Shown one piece after another: positions 1-12,868 of a stretch of DNA of 64,000 nucleotides (positions within the stretch are counted from its first letter, which is position 1; the number at the start of each line of letters is the position of its first letter). The stretch comes from Lichenibacterium dinghuense (GTDB lineage Bacteria; Pseudomonadota; Alphaproteobacteria; Rhizobiales; Beijerinckiaceae): contig NZ_JAJLMN010000001.1 of assembly GCF_021730615.1 (NCBI RefSeq), forward strand, positions 496,001 to 560,000. The letters are read 5' to 3'. The notes beneath the pieces were generated by a model. The model was not told the DNA's origin and did no database searches. It saw nothing but the letters and a program-made list of their open reading frames with translations. The position numbers were made by a program, and so were the translations under genes.

Positions 1-2
1 AC

Positions 3-3992
<3,990 letters not shown>

Positions 3993-3996
3993 CCCG

Positions 3997-5415
3997 ATGG
4001 GCAAGATCACGGGTTTCATGGAGCTCGATCGCGTGGACCGGCGCTATGCGCCGGCCGCCGACCGGATCCGCCACTACAAGGAGTTCCTGCTCCCGCTGTC
4101 CGAGGAGAGCACGCGCTCGCAGGCTTCGCGCTGCATGAGCTGCGGCATCCCGTTCTGTCACAACGGCTGCCCGGTCAACAATCAGATCCCGGACTGGAAC
4201 GACCTCGTCTATCGCGGCGACTGGGAGGAGGCGTCGCGCAACCTCCATTCCACGAACAACTTCCCGGAGTTCACCGGACGCATCTGCCCGGCGCCCTGCG
4301 AGACGTCCTGCACGCTGAACCTCGACAACGCGCCGGTCACGATCAAGACGATCGAGAACGCCATCGCGGACCGGGCCTGGGCCGAGGGCTGGATCAAGCC
4401 CGAGGTCTGCAAGCAGCGCACCGGCAAGAGCGTCGCGATCATCGGCTCCGGGCCGGCGGGCCTCGCCTGCGCGCAGCAGCTCGCCCGCGTCGGCCACGAC
4501 GTGACGGTGTTCGAGAAGAACCAGCGGCCGGGCGGGTTGCTCCGCTACGGCATCCCGGACTTCAAGCTCGACAAGGCGCATATCGAGCGCCGCGTGAAGC
4601 AGATGGAGGCCGAGGGCGTCACGTTCCGTTGCGGTGTCAACGTCGGCGTCGACGTGACCGTGCAGGAGGTGCTCGACGGCTTCGACGCCGTGGTGCTGGC
4701 GGGCGGGGCCGAGAAGCCGCGCGACCTGCCGATGCCGGGCCGCGAGCTCGGCGGCATCTACTTCGCCATGGAGTTCCTGCCCCAGCAGAACCGCCGCGTC
4801 GGCCGCGAGCCGCTGCGCTCCAACAACCCGATCCTCGCCACCGGCAAGCACGTGCTGGTGATCGGCGGCGGCGACACGGGCTCGGACTGCATCGGCACCT
4901 CGATCCGCCAGGGCGCGCTCTCGGTCACCCAGCTCGAGATCATGCCCGAGCCGCCCGAAAAGGAGAATAAGCTTCTGACTTGGCCGGACTGGCCGCTGAA
5001 GCTCCGCACCTCGTCGTCGCAGGAGGAGGGCGCCAACCGCGACTTCGGCGTGATGACGCGCCGCTTCTCCGGGCCGAACGGCACGGTCGAGACGGTCGAC
5101 TGCGTGCGCGTGGACGGCAAGTTCCAGCCCGTCGAGGGCTCGGAGTTCCAGATCCGCGCCGACCTCGTGCTGCTGGCGATGGGCTTCGTGTCGCCGGTGT
5201 CGGACGGCATGCTGTCCGACCTCGGCATCAAGCTCGACGGCCGCGGCAACGTCCAGGCCGACATGAAGGGCTACCGGGCCTCCGCCGAGAAGGTCTACGT
5301 CTGCGGCGACATGCGGCGCGGCCAGAGCCTCGTCGTTTGGGCCATCCGCGAGGGGCGGCAGGCGGCGCATTCGGTCGACAAGCAGCTGATGGGCTCGACC
5401 GTCCTGCCGCGCTGA
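3997..5415 (+). CDS. gltD: Glutamate synthase small subunit (NADPH, FAD, 4Fe-4S)
   Basis: Beta subunit of glutamate synthase, 472 aa. It takes electrons from NADPH and passes them through FAD and Fe-S clusters to GltB. The N-terminal iron-sulfur domain shows Cys46, Cys49, Cys54 and Cys58 ([13 protein letters not shown]) and a second set at Cys97, Cys101 and Cys105. A GxGxxG FAD site is at residues 150-155 (GSGPAG), and the NADPH site GGGDTGSDC starts near 290. The start is ATG with a GGGGGAG ribosome-binding site that lies inside the end of gltB. Length is normal. A strong hairpin terminator follows the stop codon. Confidence 0.97.
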   Translation: MGKITGFMELDRVDRRYAPAADRIRHYKEFLLPLSEESTRSQASRCMSCGIPFCHNGCPVNNQIPDWNDLVYRGDWEEASRNLHSTNNFPEFTGRICPAPCETSCTLNLDNAPVTIKTIENAIADRAWAEGWIKPEVCKQRTGKSVAIIGSGPAGLACAQQLARVGHDVTVFEKNQRPGGLLRYGIPDFKLDKAHIERRVKQMEAEGVTFRCGVNVGVDVTVQEVLDGFDAVVLAGGAEKPRDLPMPGRELGGIYFAMEFLPQQNRRVGREPLRSNNPILATGKHVLVIGGGDTGSDCIGTSIRQGALSVTQLEIMPEPPEKENKLLTWPDWPLKLRTSSSQEEGANRDFGVMTRRFSGPNGTVETVDCVRVDGKFQPVEGSEFQIRADLVLLAMGFVSPVSDGMLSDLGIKLDGRGNVQADMKGYRASAEKVYVCGDMRRGQSLVVWAIREGRQAAHSVDKQLMGSTVLPR

Positions 5416-5443
5416 GCGGCTCCAAGGAAAGGTCGCGACGACG

Positions 5444-5473
5444 AAGGGAGCGGGCCACGGCCCGCTCCCTTTT
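5444..5473 (+). terminator. Rho-independent terminator of gltBD
   Basis: A 10-bp perfect GC-rich stem (GGGAGCGGGC, 5446-5455, with GCCCGCTCCC, 5460-5469) flanked by AA/TT and followed by a short T run. It begins 28 bases after the gltD stop. Confidence 0.85.
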
Positions 5474-5535
5474 CACGTCTTACCGCTTCGCTCGAACGCG
5501 CGATGACGGCCCGGCCTGTGCGGCAGGGCCCCGCA

Positions 5536-5832
5536 TCACGCGTAGGCGCGCGTCCCGGCCGCAGCGGCGCGGCGGAGCCAGGTCACGTGGTCGGCCGTGA
5601 TGCGCAGGGGCAGCCCCGCCTCGTGGAGGTGGCGGGCGACGGCCTCGAAGGCGGCGCGGTGCCGGCCGAACCTTTCGGTCCTGTCGGCGGCATCCCCGGC
5701 CCTGGTGCGCTCGATCGAATCCAGCGCCCCCTGCTGCACGTGGCAGCGTACGACCCTGCCGGCGCTCGTCATCGTGAAGCTCAGGTAGGCCCCTTCGTCC
5801 CGGACTGTGCTGCCGTTGGGCTGCAAGGACAT
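5536..5832 (-). CDS. DUF1488-like small protein
   Basis: A 98-residue protein. Its layout resembles DUF1488 proteins of rhizobia: a beta-rich N-terminal half (AYLSFTMTSAGRVVRCHV), a central Ala/Asp stretch, then a helix with FGRHRAAFEAVARHLHEAGL and a short beta strand with LRITADHVTWL. Function is unknown for that family. It stands alone on the minus strand, convergent with gltD and downstream of nothing obvious. The family call is by memory of the motif and is moderate; a simple hypothetical protein is the alternative. Confidence 0.6.
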   Translation of the reverse strand: MSLQPNGSTVRDEGAYLSFTMTSAGRVVRCHVQQGALDSIERTRAGDAADRTERFGRHRAAFEAVARHLHEAGLPLRITADHVTWLRRAAAAGTRAYA

Positions 5833-5965
5833 GGCGTGGATCGCCTCTCTTGAATCGACCGCTCGTCGGCGGCTCCATCCTAGGACGTCGGCGAGAGTTA
5901 ATGGTTCCGCCGCAGGTGAACTTATCCGGCTCTTTCGCTCGGACGCGGAGCGGGCCGAGGCACGC

Positions 5966-6793
5966 TCAACATCCCCAGCCGACCGCGGCGTCCACGGCGG
6001 CCCGCAGCGCGGGCGAGATCGCCATCACGTCCGACTCGCCCATGCGCAGCGCGTGACCCCAGCCCGCCAGCGTGCCGATCACCTCGCGCCGCTCGTCGGG
6101 CAGCAGCGCCCAATATTCGAGGTGGACCGCGGCGGGCCGGTGCCCCGCGGCATCGACCTGCCAGAGGATGTCGCGTTCGCAGCCCTCGGCGTCGACCTGG
6201 AGCAGGTCGATGCGGCCGAGGCCGTGGCGCTCGCTCAGGGTGGCGAGCGTGACGCCCGAGACGGTCTCGCGCCGCGCGGCGCCGAGCAGCGCGGCATGCA
6301 GGTCCGGCCCGACCCCGACGCCGCCGAGCGCGTTGCGCTCGGGATGGAACGTGCCGAGCCCCTCGGCCCAGAGCGGCACCGCGCCCGACAGGGCGGCGTC
6401 GCGGTCGACGCGCGTCATGGTGGCGGGGCCGTCGGCGGGCAGCAGCGCCGCCTCGACCGGCGTGACGTTCGGGTGGTCGCGGTAGGTGTCGCGGAGCGCC
6501 GCGAAGAGGTCGGGCAGCGGCTCCAGAATCACGCTGCGCCAGCCGTAGTGGGCCACGAAGGCGTGGACGGGGTCGAAGCGCTTGCCGTCCATGGCGCCCA
6601 CCTGCAGCACGCGCGCGTCCGGCACGAGGCCGTGCAGCGCGTGCAGCACCGTGTGGATCCAGCACTCGTAGGAGCGGGCGAAGCCGGAGGAGGAGGCGGC
6701 GAGCCGGTCTGAGACGGCGAAGTAGCGCGTGAAGTCGCCCGCGATGAAGTGCCCGACCTGTTCGGCGCGCAGCCGCTCGACTTCACCGTCCAT
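5966..6793 (-). CDS. FkbM-family SAM-dependent methyltransferase
   Basis: A 275-residue soluble protein of the FkbM methyltransferase family. A SAM-binding glycine motif is at about residues 64-70 (VLQVGAMDGKRFD), the acidic end of strand 2 is ILEPLPDLF, and the family hallmark IDLLQVDAEGCERDILW lies near residue 190. Such enzymes O-methylate sugars, lipids or peptides; the substrate cannot be read from the sequence. It is divergent from the dienelactone hydrolase gene with a 109-bp shared promoter region. No polysaccharide genes adjoin it, so its pathway is open. Confidence 0.8.
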   Translation of the reverse strand: MDGEVERLRAEQVGHFIAGDFTRYFAVSDRLAASSSGFARSYECWIHTVLHALHGLVPDARVLQVGAMDGKRFDPVHAFVAHYGWRSVILEPLPDLFAALRDTYRDHPNVTPVEAALLPADGPATMTRVDRDAALSGAVPLWAEGLGTFHPERNALGGVGVGPDLHAALLGAARRETVSGVTLATLSERHGLGRIDLLQVDAEGCERDILWQVDAAGHRPAAVHLEYWALLPDERREVIGTLAGWGHALRMGESDVMAISPALRAAVDAAVGWGC

Positions 6794-6902
6794 GGCCGCT
6801 GGCCCCCCGCCGTGTTAGATCCCGCCCGTCCCGCGGGCGCGGGCCGTCCGTGGCTGTCCCTACAGGCGAAGGCCGTCGCCCGCCAGCGCGAGGGGTTACA
6901 CG

Positions 6903-7571
6903 GTGAGCCAGACCATCAAACTGACGGCCTCGGACGGCGTCACGACCGACGCCTACCGGGCCGATCCCGCCGGGACGCCCCGGGGCGGCATCGTCGTGCT
7001 GCAGGAGATCTTCGGCGTGAACCCGCACATCCGCCGCGTGGCGGACGGCTTCGCGGCCGAGGGCTACCTCGCCATCGCGCCGGCCCTGTTCGACCGCGCC
7101 GAGCCCGGCGTCGAGCTCGGCTACGCGCCCGCCGACATCCCGCGCGGCGTCGAGCTCGTCGGCAAGGTCGGGCACGAGCGGACGATGCTCGACGTCGCCG
7201 CGGCCGTGAAGGCGGCGGCCGAGGGCGGAAGGGTCGGCGTCGTGGGCTATTGCTGGGGCGGCTCGCTGGCCTATGCCGCGGCTGCAACGCTCGACGGCGT
7301 CGCGGCGGCGGTGGGCTATTACGGCGGCAACATCGCGAAGTCGCTCGACCGCGAGCCGCGCGTGCCGCTGATGCTGCACTTCGGCAGCCACGACGACCAC
7401 ATCCCGATGTCGGACGTCGAGGCGATCCGCGCCGCCCTGCCCGGCGTGCCGGTCTACACCTACCCGGCCGGCCACGGCTTCAACTGCGACGCCCGCGGGT
7501 CCTACGACAAGCCGAGCGCCGCCGCGGCGCTGGAGCGCACGCTGGCCTTCTTCGCCGAGCACGTCGGCTGA
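6903..7571 (+). CDS. Dienelactone hydrolase family protein
   Basis: A 222-aa alpha/beta hydrolase of the dienelactone hydrolase family. The catalytic triad is visible as Cys117 in GYCWGG, Asp165 in GSHDDHIP and His191 in AGHGF, with Glu35 in QEIFG, the residue that holds the thiol in the family. Classical members open dienelactone in chlorocatechol breakdown, but many homologs act on other esters and no aromatic-degradation genes are nearby, so the true substrate is unknown. The start is GTG, with GAGGGG 8 bases upstream. Confidence 0.88.
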   Translation: MSQTIKLTASDGVTTDAYRADPAGTPRGGIVVLQEIFGVNPHIRRVADGFAAEGYLAIAPALFDRAEPGVELGYAPADIPRGVELVGKVGHERTMLDVAAAVKAAAEGGRVGVVGYCWGGSLAYAAAATLDGVAAAVGYYGGNIAKSLDREPRVPLMLHFGSHDDHIPMSDVEAIRAALPGVPVYTYPAGHGFNCDARGSYDKPSAAAALERTLAFFAEHVG

Positions 7572-7579
7572 GCCACGGC

Positions 7580-7606
7580 CCCCGGCCGGTTGCGGATCGG
7601 CCGGGG
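7580..7606. terminator. GC-rich hairpin after dienelactone hydrolase gene
   Basis: CCCCGGCC (7580-7587) pairs with GGCCGGGG (7599-7606) across an 11-base loop, just after the stop codon at 7571. There is no T run, so this is a weak or factor-assisted terminator at best. Confidence 0.35.
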
Positions 7607-7659
7607 ATGGGTGACAAGCCTCGCACGCCGCGCGGCACGGCGGCGCGGGGAGGAGCGAC

Positions 7660-8880
7660 ATGGGGCACGGCGTCATCCTGCGGCGGAGCCTGATCGGCGC
7701 CGCCCTGCTCGCCCTGGCGACGGCGCCGCGGCCGGCCCGCGCCGAGGAGGGCGAGATCCGCATCGGCGAGATCAACTCCTATTCCGCCCTGCCCTCCTTC
7801 ACCGAGCCCTACCGCAAGGGCTGGCAGATGGCGGTCGACGAGATCAACATCGCGGGCGGCATCGACGGCAAGAAGCTCACCGTCATCGCGAAGGACGACG
7901 CCGGCAAGCCCGCGGACGCCTTGACGGCCGCCAACGAGCTCGTGTCGCGCGACCACGTGGCGATGCTGGCCGGCGGCTTCTTCTCCAATGTCGGCCTCGC
8001 GCTGTCCGACTTCGCCAAGGCGCACCGCGTGTTCTACCTCGCGGGCGAGCCGCTGACGGACGCGCTCGTCTGGTCCGCCGGCAACCGCTACACCTTCCGC
8101 CTGCGGCCCTCGAACTACATGCAGGCCGCGATGCTGGCCGACGAGGCCGCCAAGCTGCCGGCCAAGACCTGGGCCTCGATCGCGCCCAACTACGAATACG
8201 GCCAGTCCGCCGTGGCGGTGTTCAAGAAGCTGCTCGCGGCGCGGCGGCCGGACGTGACCTGGGTGGCCGAGCAGTGGCCGACGCAGGGCAAGATCGACGC
8301 CGGCCCCGTGGTCCAGGCCATCGCGGCGGCCAAGCCCGACGCGATCCTGAACGTCGAGTTCGGCCCCGACCTCGTGAAGCTGGTGCGCGAGGGCCAGACC
8401 CGCGACCTGTTCAAGGACCGCTCCGTGGTGAGCTTCCTCACCGGCGAGCCGGAATACCTCGACCCGCTGAAGGACGAGGCGCCGACGGGCTGGATCGTCA
8501 CCGGCTACCCGCTGTCGGGCGGGCTGCACACGCCGGAGAACGACGCCTTCGCGAAGGCCTACCAGGCCCGGTTCGGCGAGGCGCCCAGGATGGGCTCCGT
8601 GGTGGGCTACACGCTGGTGAAGTCGGCGGCGGCCGTGCTGCGCAAGGCCGGCTCGACCGACGCGGACAAGCTCATCGCCGCGGCGGAAGGCATCAGCTTC
8701 GATTCGCCCTTCGGCCGCGCGCAGTTCCGCGCCGTCGACCACCAGTCGACGCTCGGCACCTTCACGGGCCGGACGGCGCAACAGAACAACCGCGGCGTGA
8801 TGACCGAGTTCACCTACCGCGACGGCGCGAAATACCTGCCCACCGAGGCCGAGGCGAAGGGGATGCGGCCGGCCGAGTGA
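7660..8880 (+). CDS. ABC transporter substrate-binding protein, branched-chain amino acid / urea type
   Basis: A 406-aa periplasmic binding protein of the type-I fold (Peripla_BP_6, LivJ/UrtA-like). A signal peptide spans about residues 1-28 (two Arg, hydrophobic core, cleavage near ARA-EEG). The mature start EIRIGEINSYSALPSFTEPY and the later GWQMAVDEINIAGGI are typical of the family. The ligand is probably an amino acid, amide or aromatic acid. No permease or ATPase genes of a liv operon adjoin it, so it is an orphan that must share transport components encoded elsewhere. GGGGAGG precedes the ATG. Confidence 0.88.
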   Translation: MGHGVILRRSLIGAALLALATAPRPARAEEGEIRIGEINSYSALPSFTEPYRKGWQMAVDEINIAGGIDGKKLTVIAKDDAGKPADALTAANELVSRDHVAMLAGGFFSNVGLALSDFAKAHRVFYLAGEPLTDALVWSAGNRYTFRLRPSNYMQAAMLADEAAKLPAKTWASIAPNYEYGQSAVAVFKKLLAARRPDVTWVAEQWPTQGKIDAGPVVQAIAAAKPDAILNVEFGPDLVKLVREGQTRDLFKDRSVVSFLTGEPEYLDPLKDEAPTGWIVTGYPLSGGLHTPENDAFAKAYQARFGEAPRMGSVVGYTLVKSAAAVLRKAGSTDADKLIAAAEGISFDSPFGRAQFRAVDHQSTLGTFTGRTAQQNNRGVMTEFTYRDGAKYLPTEAEAKGMRPAE

Positions 8881-8932
8881 GGCGCCGTCCCCAGCCCTCC
8901 CGCATGTCAGCCGTGCCGCATCGGCGCGCAGG

Positions 8933-8961
8933 TTGACGCTATGTTGCACCGCACATATTCG
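8933..8961 (+). promoter_or_regulatory. Sigma-70-type promoter upstream of fpr
   Basis: TTGACG (8933-8938), a 17-base spacer, then TATTCG (8956-8961). It sits 75 bases before the GTG start of fpr and is the best housekeeping promoter match in this intergenic stretch. Confidence 0.5.
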
Positions 8962-9035
8962 TCTATCGACGAACAGGCCAGGACCGCGCTCGGCGGGTCG
9001 CGGCCGAGGGCAGCGAACAGGACCGGAGCGAGGAC

Positions 9036-9809
9036 GTGAGCAACTTCAACGAAGAGACCGTGCTGTCGGTCCACCACTGGACCGACAACCTCTTCAGCTT
9101 CAAGACGACCCGCAACCCGTCGTTCCGCTTCCGCAACGGCGAGTTCACGATGATCGGCATCCCGGTCAACGGCAAGCCGCTGCTGCGCGCCTATTCGGTG
9201 GCCAGCGCCAACTACGAGGAGGAGCTGGAGTTCTTCTCGATCAAGGTCGACAACGGCCCGCTGACCTCGCGCCTGCAGCACCTCAAGGTCGGCGACGCCG
9301 TGATGGTGAGCCGCAAGGCCACCGGCACGCTGGTGATCGACAACCTCCACTCCGGTCGCAACCTGTTCCTGCTCGGCACCGGCACGGGGCTCGCGCCCTT
9401 CCTGAGCGTCATCAAGGACCCGGAAACCTACGAGCGCTTCGAGAAGGTGGTCCTGGTGCACGGCGTGCGGCAGGTGGCCGAGCTGGCCTACGGCGACATG
9501 ATCACCGAGCACCTGCCGCAGGACGAGCTGCTGGGCGAGATCCTGCGCGACAAGCTGGTCTACTATCCGACCGTGACGCGCGAGCCCTTCCGCAACACGG
9601 GCCGCATCACAGACCTGCTCGCCTCGGGCAAGATCAACGACGACCTCGAGCTCGACCCGCTGGAGGCCGAGCACGACCGCGTGATGATGTGCGGCTCGCC
9701 CGGCATGCTGGTCGACACCAAGGCGCTGCTGCTCGACCGCGGCTTCATCGAGGGCAACCACGGCGAGCCCGGCCAGTTCGTGGTCGAGAAGGCTTTCGCG
9801 GAGCGCTGA
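9036..9809 (+). CDS. fpr: Ferredoxin--NADP(+) reductase, bacterial FPR type
   Basis: A 257-aa flavoprotein that passes electrons between NADPH and ferredoxin or flavodoxin. FAD-binding RAYSVAS is near residues 51-57, the NADP-binding GTGTGLAPFLSV near 114, and the nicotinamide-site motif MMCGSPGM near 218. The C-terminus ends VVEKAFAER, as in subclass I bacterial FPRs of Rhodobacter/Azotobacter type. The GTG start is chosen because GGAGCGAGG lies just upstream and no earlier start fits the family length. A molybdenum-cofactor (MOSC) gene follows after 18 bases, which suggests a functional electron-donor pairing. Confidence 0.93.
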   Translation: MSNFNEETVLSVHHWTDNLFSFKTTRNPSFRFRNGEFTMIGIPVNGKPLLRAYSVASANYEEELEFFSIKVDNGPLTSRLQHLKVGDAVMVSRKATGTLVIDNLHSGRNLFLLGTGTGLAPFLSVIKDPETYERFEKVVLVHGVRQVAELAYGDMITEHLPQDELLGEILRDKLVYYPTVTREPFRNTGRITDLLASGKINDDLELDPLEAEHDRVMMCGSPGMLVDTKALLLDRGFIEGNHGEPGQFVVEKAFAER

Positions 9810-9827
9810 TCTGTCTCAGGGTGGGTC

Positions 9828-10631
9828 GTGCGCGTCTCCGACATCAGGATCTATCCGGTCAAGGGCCTGCGGGGTCACTCCGTCCCCGGGGCCGTCGTCC
9901 ACCCGTGGGGCCTCGAGGGCGACCGGCGCTACATGGTGGTGGAAGCCGCCTCGGGCCGCTTCCTGACCCAGCGCCAGCTGCCCCGCATGGCCGAGATCGC
10001 GGCGCATCTCGGGCCGGACGGCCTCGAGCTGTCGAATCCCGACACCGGCCGCGTCATCGTGATGGAGCCCGGCCCGCAGGCGCCGTCGCGCTCCGCGACG
10101 GTGTGGAGGGACATCGTCGCGGCCCGCGACGCCGGCGACGAGGCCGCGGCCTTCCTGTCCGCCGCGCTCGGCACGGCGTGCCGGCTGGTCCACATGGCCG
10201 ATCCCGCGGCTGACCGCCCCGTCGACCCGGACTTCTCGGCGCCCGGCGACCATGTCACCTTCGCGGACGGCTTCCCGCTGCTGGCCACCAGCGTCGCCTC
10301 GCTGGAGGACCTGAACGGCCTCCTGCCCCATCCGGTGTCGATGGACTGCTTCCGCACCAACGTCGCTGTGGACGGGGCGGCGCCCTGGGCGGAGGACGGG
10401 TGGCTGAGCCTGCGCATCGGCCCCGTCCCCTTCGACGGCGTCAAGGACTGCGCGCGCTGCGCCGTGACGACCGTCGATCAGTCGACGGGCGCCCGCTCGC
10501 CCGAGAACGAGCCCCTGCTCACGCTGAGCCTGTTCCGCCGCAAGGCCAAGGGCCGCATCATCTTCGGCCAGAACCTGATCCCCCGCGGCCCCGGCCGCAT
10601 CGCGGTCGGGGACGAGGTCGCCGTGGCCTGA
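9828..10631 (+). CDS. MOSC domain protein, YcbX/mARC-like molybdenum enzyme
   Basis: A 267-aa protein with an N-terminal MOSC beta-barrel (residues ~1-95, VSDIRIYPVKGLRG and GLEGDRRYMVV) and a C-terminal MOSC domain. Cys208 and Cys211 lie in DCARCAVTTVDQSTG, the segment that carries the molybdenum-ligand Cys in YcbX and mitochondrial mARC proteins. Those enzymes reduce N-hydroxylated compounds and need an external flavin reductase. Here fpr lies directly upstream, in the same direction, 18 bases away. The GTG start follows a weak ribosome-binding site and gives a full-length protein. Substrate is unknown. Confidence 0.85.
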   Translation: MRVSDIRIYPVKGLRGHSVPGAVVHPWGLEGDRRYMVVEAASGRFLTQRQLPRMAEIAAHLGPDGLELSNPDTGRVIVMEPGPQAPSRSATVWRDIVAARDAGDEAAAFLSAALGTACRLVHMADPAADRPVDPDFSAPGDHVTFADGFPLLATSVASLEDLNGLLPHPVSMDCFRTNVAVDGAAPWAEDGWLSLRIGPVPFDGVKDCARCAVTTVDQSTGARSPENEPLLTLSLFRRKAKGRIIFGQNLIPRGPGRIAVGDEVAVA

Positions 10632-10642
10632 GGCCGGCGTCT

Positions 10643-11245
10643 TCAGGCGCCGAGCCGTTCGGCCGCTCCGCTCGACGCGTGCGGCAGGCCGAACACGCGC
10701 CAGCTCTTCAGGCTCGCCCAGGCCTTGCGGTCGAGGCGGAACCGGTCGGACGCCGTCAGCCCCTGCCCGTCCGCGGCCGGGTCGAGCCCCGTCCCGCAGG
10801 ACGAGAAGCCGCACTTCTCCAGCACACGCCGGAACGCGGGGTCGAGCACCCGCGCCGAGGCCGACACCAGCGGCGTCGCGGTCAGCATGAAGGCGGCGTC
10901 CACCGTCGCCTGCACGGCTTCCGTGGCGAGGCCCTGCCCCCGCGGACCCTCGTCGAGCCACACGCGCAGCCGCAGGCCGCAGTCCTCGGCGCGCCCGCGC
11001 ACGGGCGCGAGCTCCACGGCGCCGATGACGGTGCGGTCGGCGCCGCGCCCGGTCAGCAGCAGGTGCAGCGCGCGGCCCGCCGCGCCCGCCTCGCGCCACG
11101 CCGTCAGCGCCGCGGCGTGCCGGTGAGGGTCGCCCTCCGCGGCCTCGGGCGGGGCGGCGGCGACGTCGGAAGCCTGCGGGCAGCGCAGCCACAGCCGGCG
11201 GGTCTCGAGGCGGAAGATGTCCTCGCGCGCGATCTCGGGAAACAT
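10643..11245 (-). CDS. GNAT family N-acetyltransferase (RimJ/RimL-like)
   Basis: A 200-aa acetyltransferase. The start MFPEIAREDI is fixed by a perfect AGGAGG five bases upstream; the longer frame that reaches back into rpmA is not used. LETRRLWLR is the usual first strand of RimJ/RimL-type GNATs, and the acetyl-CoA pyrophosphate loop is DEGPRGQGLATEAVQA. The C-terminal part (FRRVLEKCGFSSCG) is also typical. The acetyl acceptor is not predictable. The gene lies downstream of rpmA on the same strand, behind a terminator-like hairpin, and converges on the MOSC gene with 11 bases between stops. Confidence 0.82.
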   Translation of the reverse strand: MFPEIAREDIFRLETRRLWLRCPQASDVAAAPPEAAEGDPHRHAAALTAWREAGAAGRALHLLLTGRGADRTVIGAVELAPVRGRAEDCGLRLRVWLDEGPRGQGLATEAVQATVDAAFMLTATPLVSASARVLDPAFRRVLEKCGFSSCGTGLDPAADGQGLTASDRFRLDRKAWASLKSWRVFGLPHASSGAAERLGA

Positions 11246-11290
11246 GCCGGACCTCCTGAGCGGGGGCTCCGCGCGATGCGGACCCCGGAA

Positions 11291-11325
11291 AACGACGAAG
11301 GGGGACGTGGATGCCCACGTCCCCC
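11291..11325 (-). terminator. Terminator of rplU-rpmA
   Basis: Read on the minus strand: an 11-bp perfect stem (11325-11315 with 11310-11300, GGGGGACGTGG and its complement) around a 4-base loop, then a T-rich tail TTCGTCGTTTT. It lies 114 bases past the rpmA stop and before the GNAT gene. Confidence 0.7.
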
Positions 11326-11438
11326 TGAGAGCCTTTCGGCCCGTCGCTGTCCGGTCCGGGTGGGGCGCGTCCTGCGCTCCCTGAGGGACCTTCCACCGGG
11401 GTGTGTGAGCACCGGTGGGATCCCTCGTGAACCCCACC

Positions 11439-11717
11439 TTATTCGGCGGCCTGCGCCGCTACGGTGTTCTGGAGGACCGCGATATAGGTGCGGCCATCGT
11501 GCTTGCGCTGGAACTCCACGGTCCCGTCGCACAGGGCGAAGAGGGTGTGGTCCTTGCCCATCCCGACGTTGGCGCCCGGATGCCACTTGGTGCCGCGCTG
11601 GCGCACGATGATGTTGCCGCCGCGCACGGCTTCGCTGCCGAATTTTTTCACGCCGAGACGGCGGCCGTCGGAGTCGCGGCCGTTGCGGGACGAGCCGCCA
11701 GCTTTCTTATGGGCCAT
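11439..11717 (-). CDS. rpmA: 50S ribosomal protein L27
   Basis: A 92-aa ribosomal protein L27, located next to the peptidyl-transferase centre. The N-terminus [16 protein letters not shown] and the following [10 protein letters not shown] and [14 protein letters not shown] are diagnostic, and the length is normal. GAGGAG lies 8 bases before the ATG. It is co-oriented with rplU, 102 bases downstream, the usual bacterial pair. The pair is often followed by obgE; here that gene is not present in the adjoining 10 kb. Confidence 0.97.
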   Translation of the reverse strand: MAHKKAGGSSRNGRDSDGRRLGVKKFGSEAVRGGNIIVRQRGTKWHPGANVGMGKDHTLFALCDGTVEFQRKHDGRTYIAVLQNTVAAQAAE

Positions 11718-11819
11718 GGGGAATGCTCCTCAGTTCTGTCGAGGCCGGGGACCGCCGCGGAGACTCGGAGTCTCCGGCCCGGCGGGCCGGCCGTGGAAGG
11801 GGTCGAAGGCTCGCCGGCC

Positions 11820-12221
11820 TCAGGCCGAGGCGGCCTCCGCGGCGGGCGCGGCGTCGGCCGCGGGGGTCGTGCGGGCCCGGCGGGCTTCGCGGGGGCGGCG
11901 CTCCTGGCCGGCGAGCAGGATGTCGGTGATGCGGACCACCGTGAGATCCTGACGATGCCCGCGCTTGCGCTTGGAGTTCTGCCGGCGGCGCTTCTTGAAC
12001 GAGATGGCCTTGGGGCCGCGCGTCTGCTTCACGATCTCGGCCGCCACGGTGGCGCCCTCGACCAGCGGAGCGCCGACCTGCACGGTCGTGCCGTCGCTGT
12101 AGCTCAGCACCTGATCGAACGTGATCTCCGCCCCGGCTTCGCCTTCGAGCGTCATGACCACGATCTCGTCGTCGGCGGCGACCTTGTACTGCTTCCCGCC
12201 GGTCTTGATGACTGCGAACAT
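11820..12221 (-). CDS. rplU: 50S ribosomal protein L21
   Basis: A 133-aa ribosomal protein L21. The start [14 protein letters not shown] is the family N-terminus, so a 12-residue longer frame was rejected. The core ends with [16 protein letters not shown] and TVVRITDIL. An Ala/Pro/Arg-rich tail of about 30 residues (ending PAAEAASA) extends beyond the usual ~103 residues, as in many alphaproteobacterial L21 proteins. The gene is first of the rplU-rpmA operon and has a good promoter about 160 bases upstream. Confidence 0.96.
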   Translation of the reverse strand: MFAVIKTGGKQYKVAADDEIVVMTLEGEAGAEITFDQVLSYSDGTTVQVGAPLVEGATVAAEIVKQTRGPKAISFKKRRRQNSKRKRGHRQDLTVVRITDILLAGQERRPREARRARTTPAADAAPAAEAASA

Positions 12222-12382
12222 CTTTCCGTACCTTCGATCCCGATCGGCTCTGCCCATCCGCTCGCGCGGGGACGGCCGTCTTCTTGTGCAGGGTGACCCG
12301 CTGATTGTCGGCCTGGAGCGGCGCGGCGCGCCTGCGCGCCGATGCCGGACGGCGGCGATGCCGCCGCTCCGACCAGCCGTGG

Positions 12383-12411
12383 TGGATACGGGGCCGGACC
12401 GCGCCTGTCAA
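12383..12411 (-). promoter_or_regulatory. Promoter of rplU-rpmA
   Basis: On the minus strand TTGACA (12411-12406), a 17-base spacer and TATCCA (12388-12383). The -35 box matches the consensus exactly. It leaves a leader of about 155 bases before rplU, long enough for ribosomal-protein control, although no known L21 leader motif could be confirmed by eye. Confidence 0.6.
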
Positions 12412-12477
12412 CGTGATCGCGCCCTCGACGCGGGCGCGATCGCGGCTACACTGCGCCGAACACCAGGGGGGATCACC

Positions 12478-12798
12478 ATGAGCGCGGTCATCACGGTCTT
12501 GTACCCGAACGCCGAAGACGCGACCTTCGACATGGATTACTACCTCGGCCGGCACATGCCGATGGTGCAGGAGCGCTTCGGCGCCCACGGCATGACGGGC
12601 TGGCGCGTCGAGCGCATCACCGGCACGCCGGCGGGCGAGCCCGCGCCGTTCAGCGTCAAGGCCACGCTGGAGTTCGGCAGCGCCGAGGGCTTCGCCGCCG
12701 CCCTGAGGGCGGAAGGCGGCCCGGTGGTCGGCGACGTGCCGAATTTCACGACGCTGAAGCCGCAGTTCCTGATCGGCGAGTCCGTCGGCCACGGCTGA
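12478..12798 (+). CDS. EthD family protein (first of two paralogs)
   Basis: A 106-aa single-domain protein of the EthD / dimeric alpha-beta barrel type. The motif VLYPNAEDATFDMDYYLGRH followed by MPMV is the conserved EthD strand and His. EthD was first described in an ether-degradation operon and has no firmly assigned activity. A close relative lies at 40977-41300 in this window, sharing the ATFD, HMP, GWRV and EGGPV-GDVPNF blocks. The ATG follows GGGGGG. An ABC ATPase frame opens next, essentially overlapping the stop. Confidence 0.82.
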   Translation: MSAVITVLYPNAEDATFDMDYYLGRHMPMVQERFGAHGMTGWRVERITGTPAGEPAPFSVKATLEFGSAEGFAAALRAEGGPVVGDVPNFTTLKPQFLIGESVGHG

Positions 12799-12868
12799 TC
12801 CGCTGTCCCCGCCCGGCCCGCCGCTCGCCGCGCTGCACGGCGTCGGCCGGCGCTTCCCCAACGGCACC

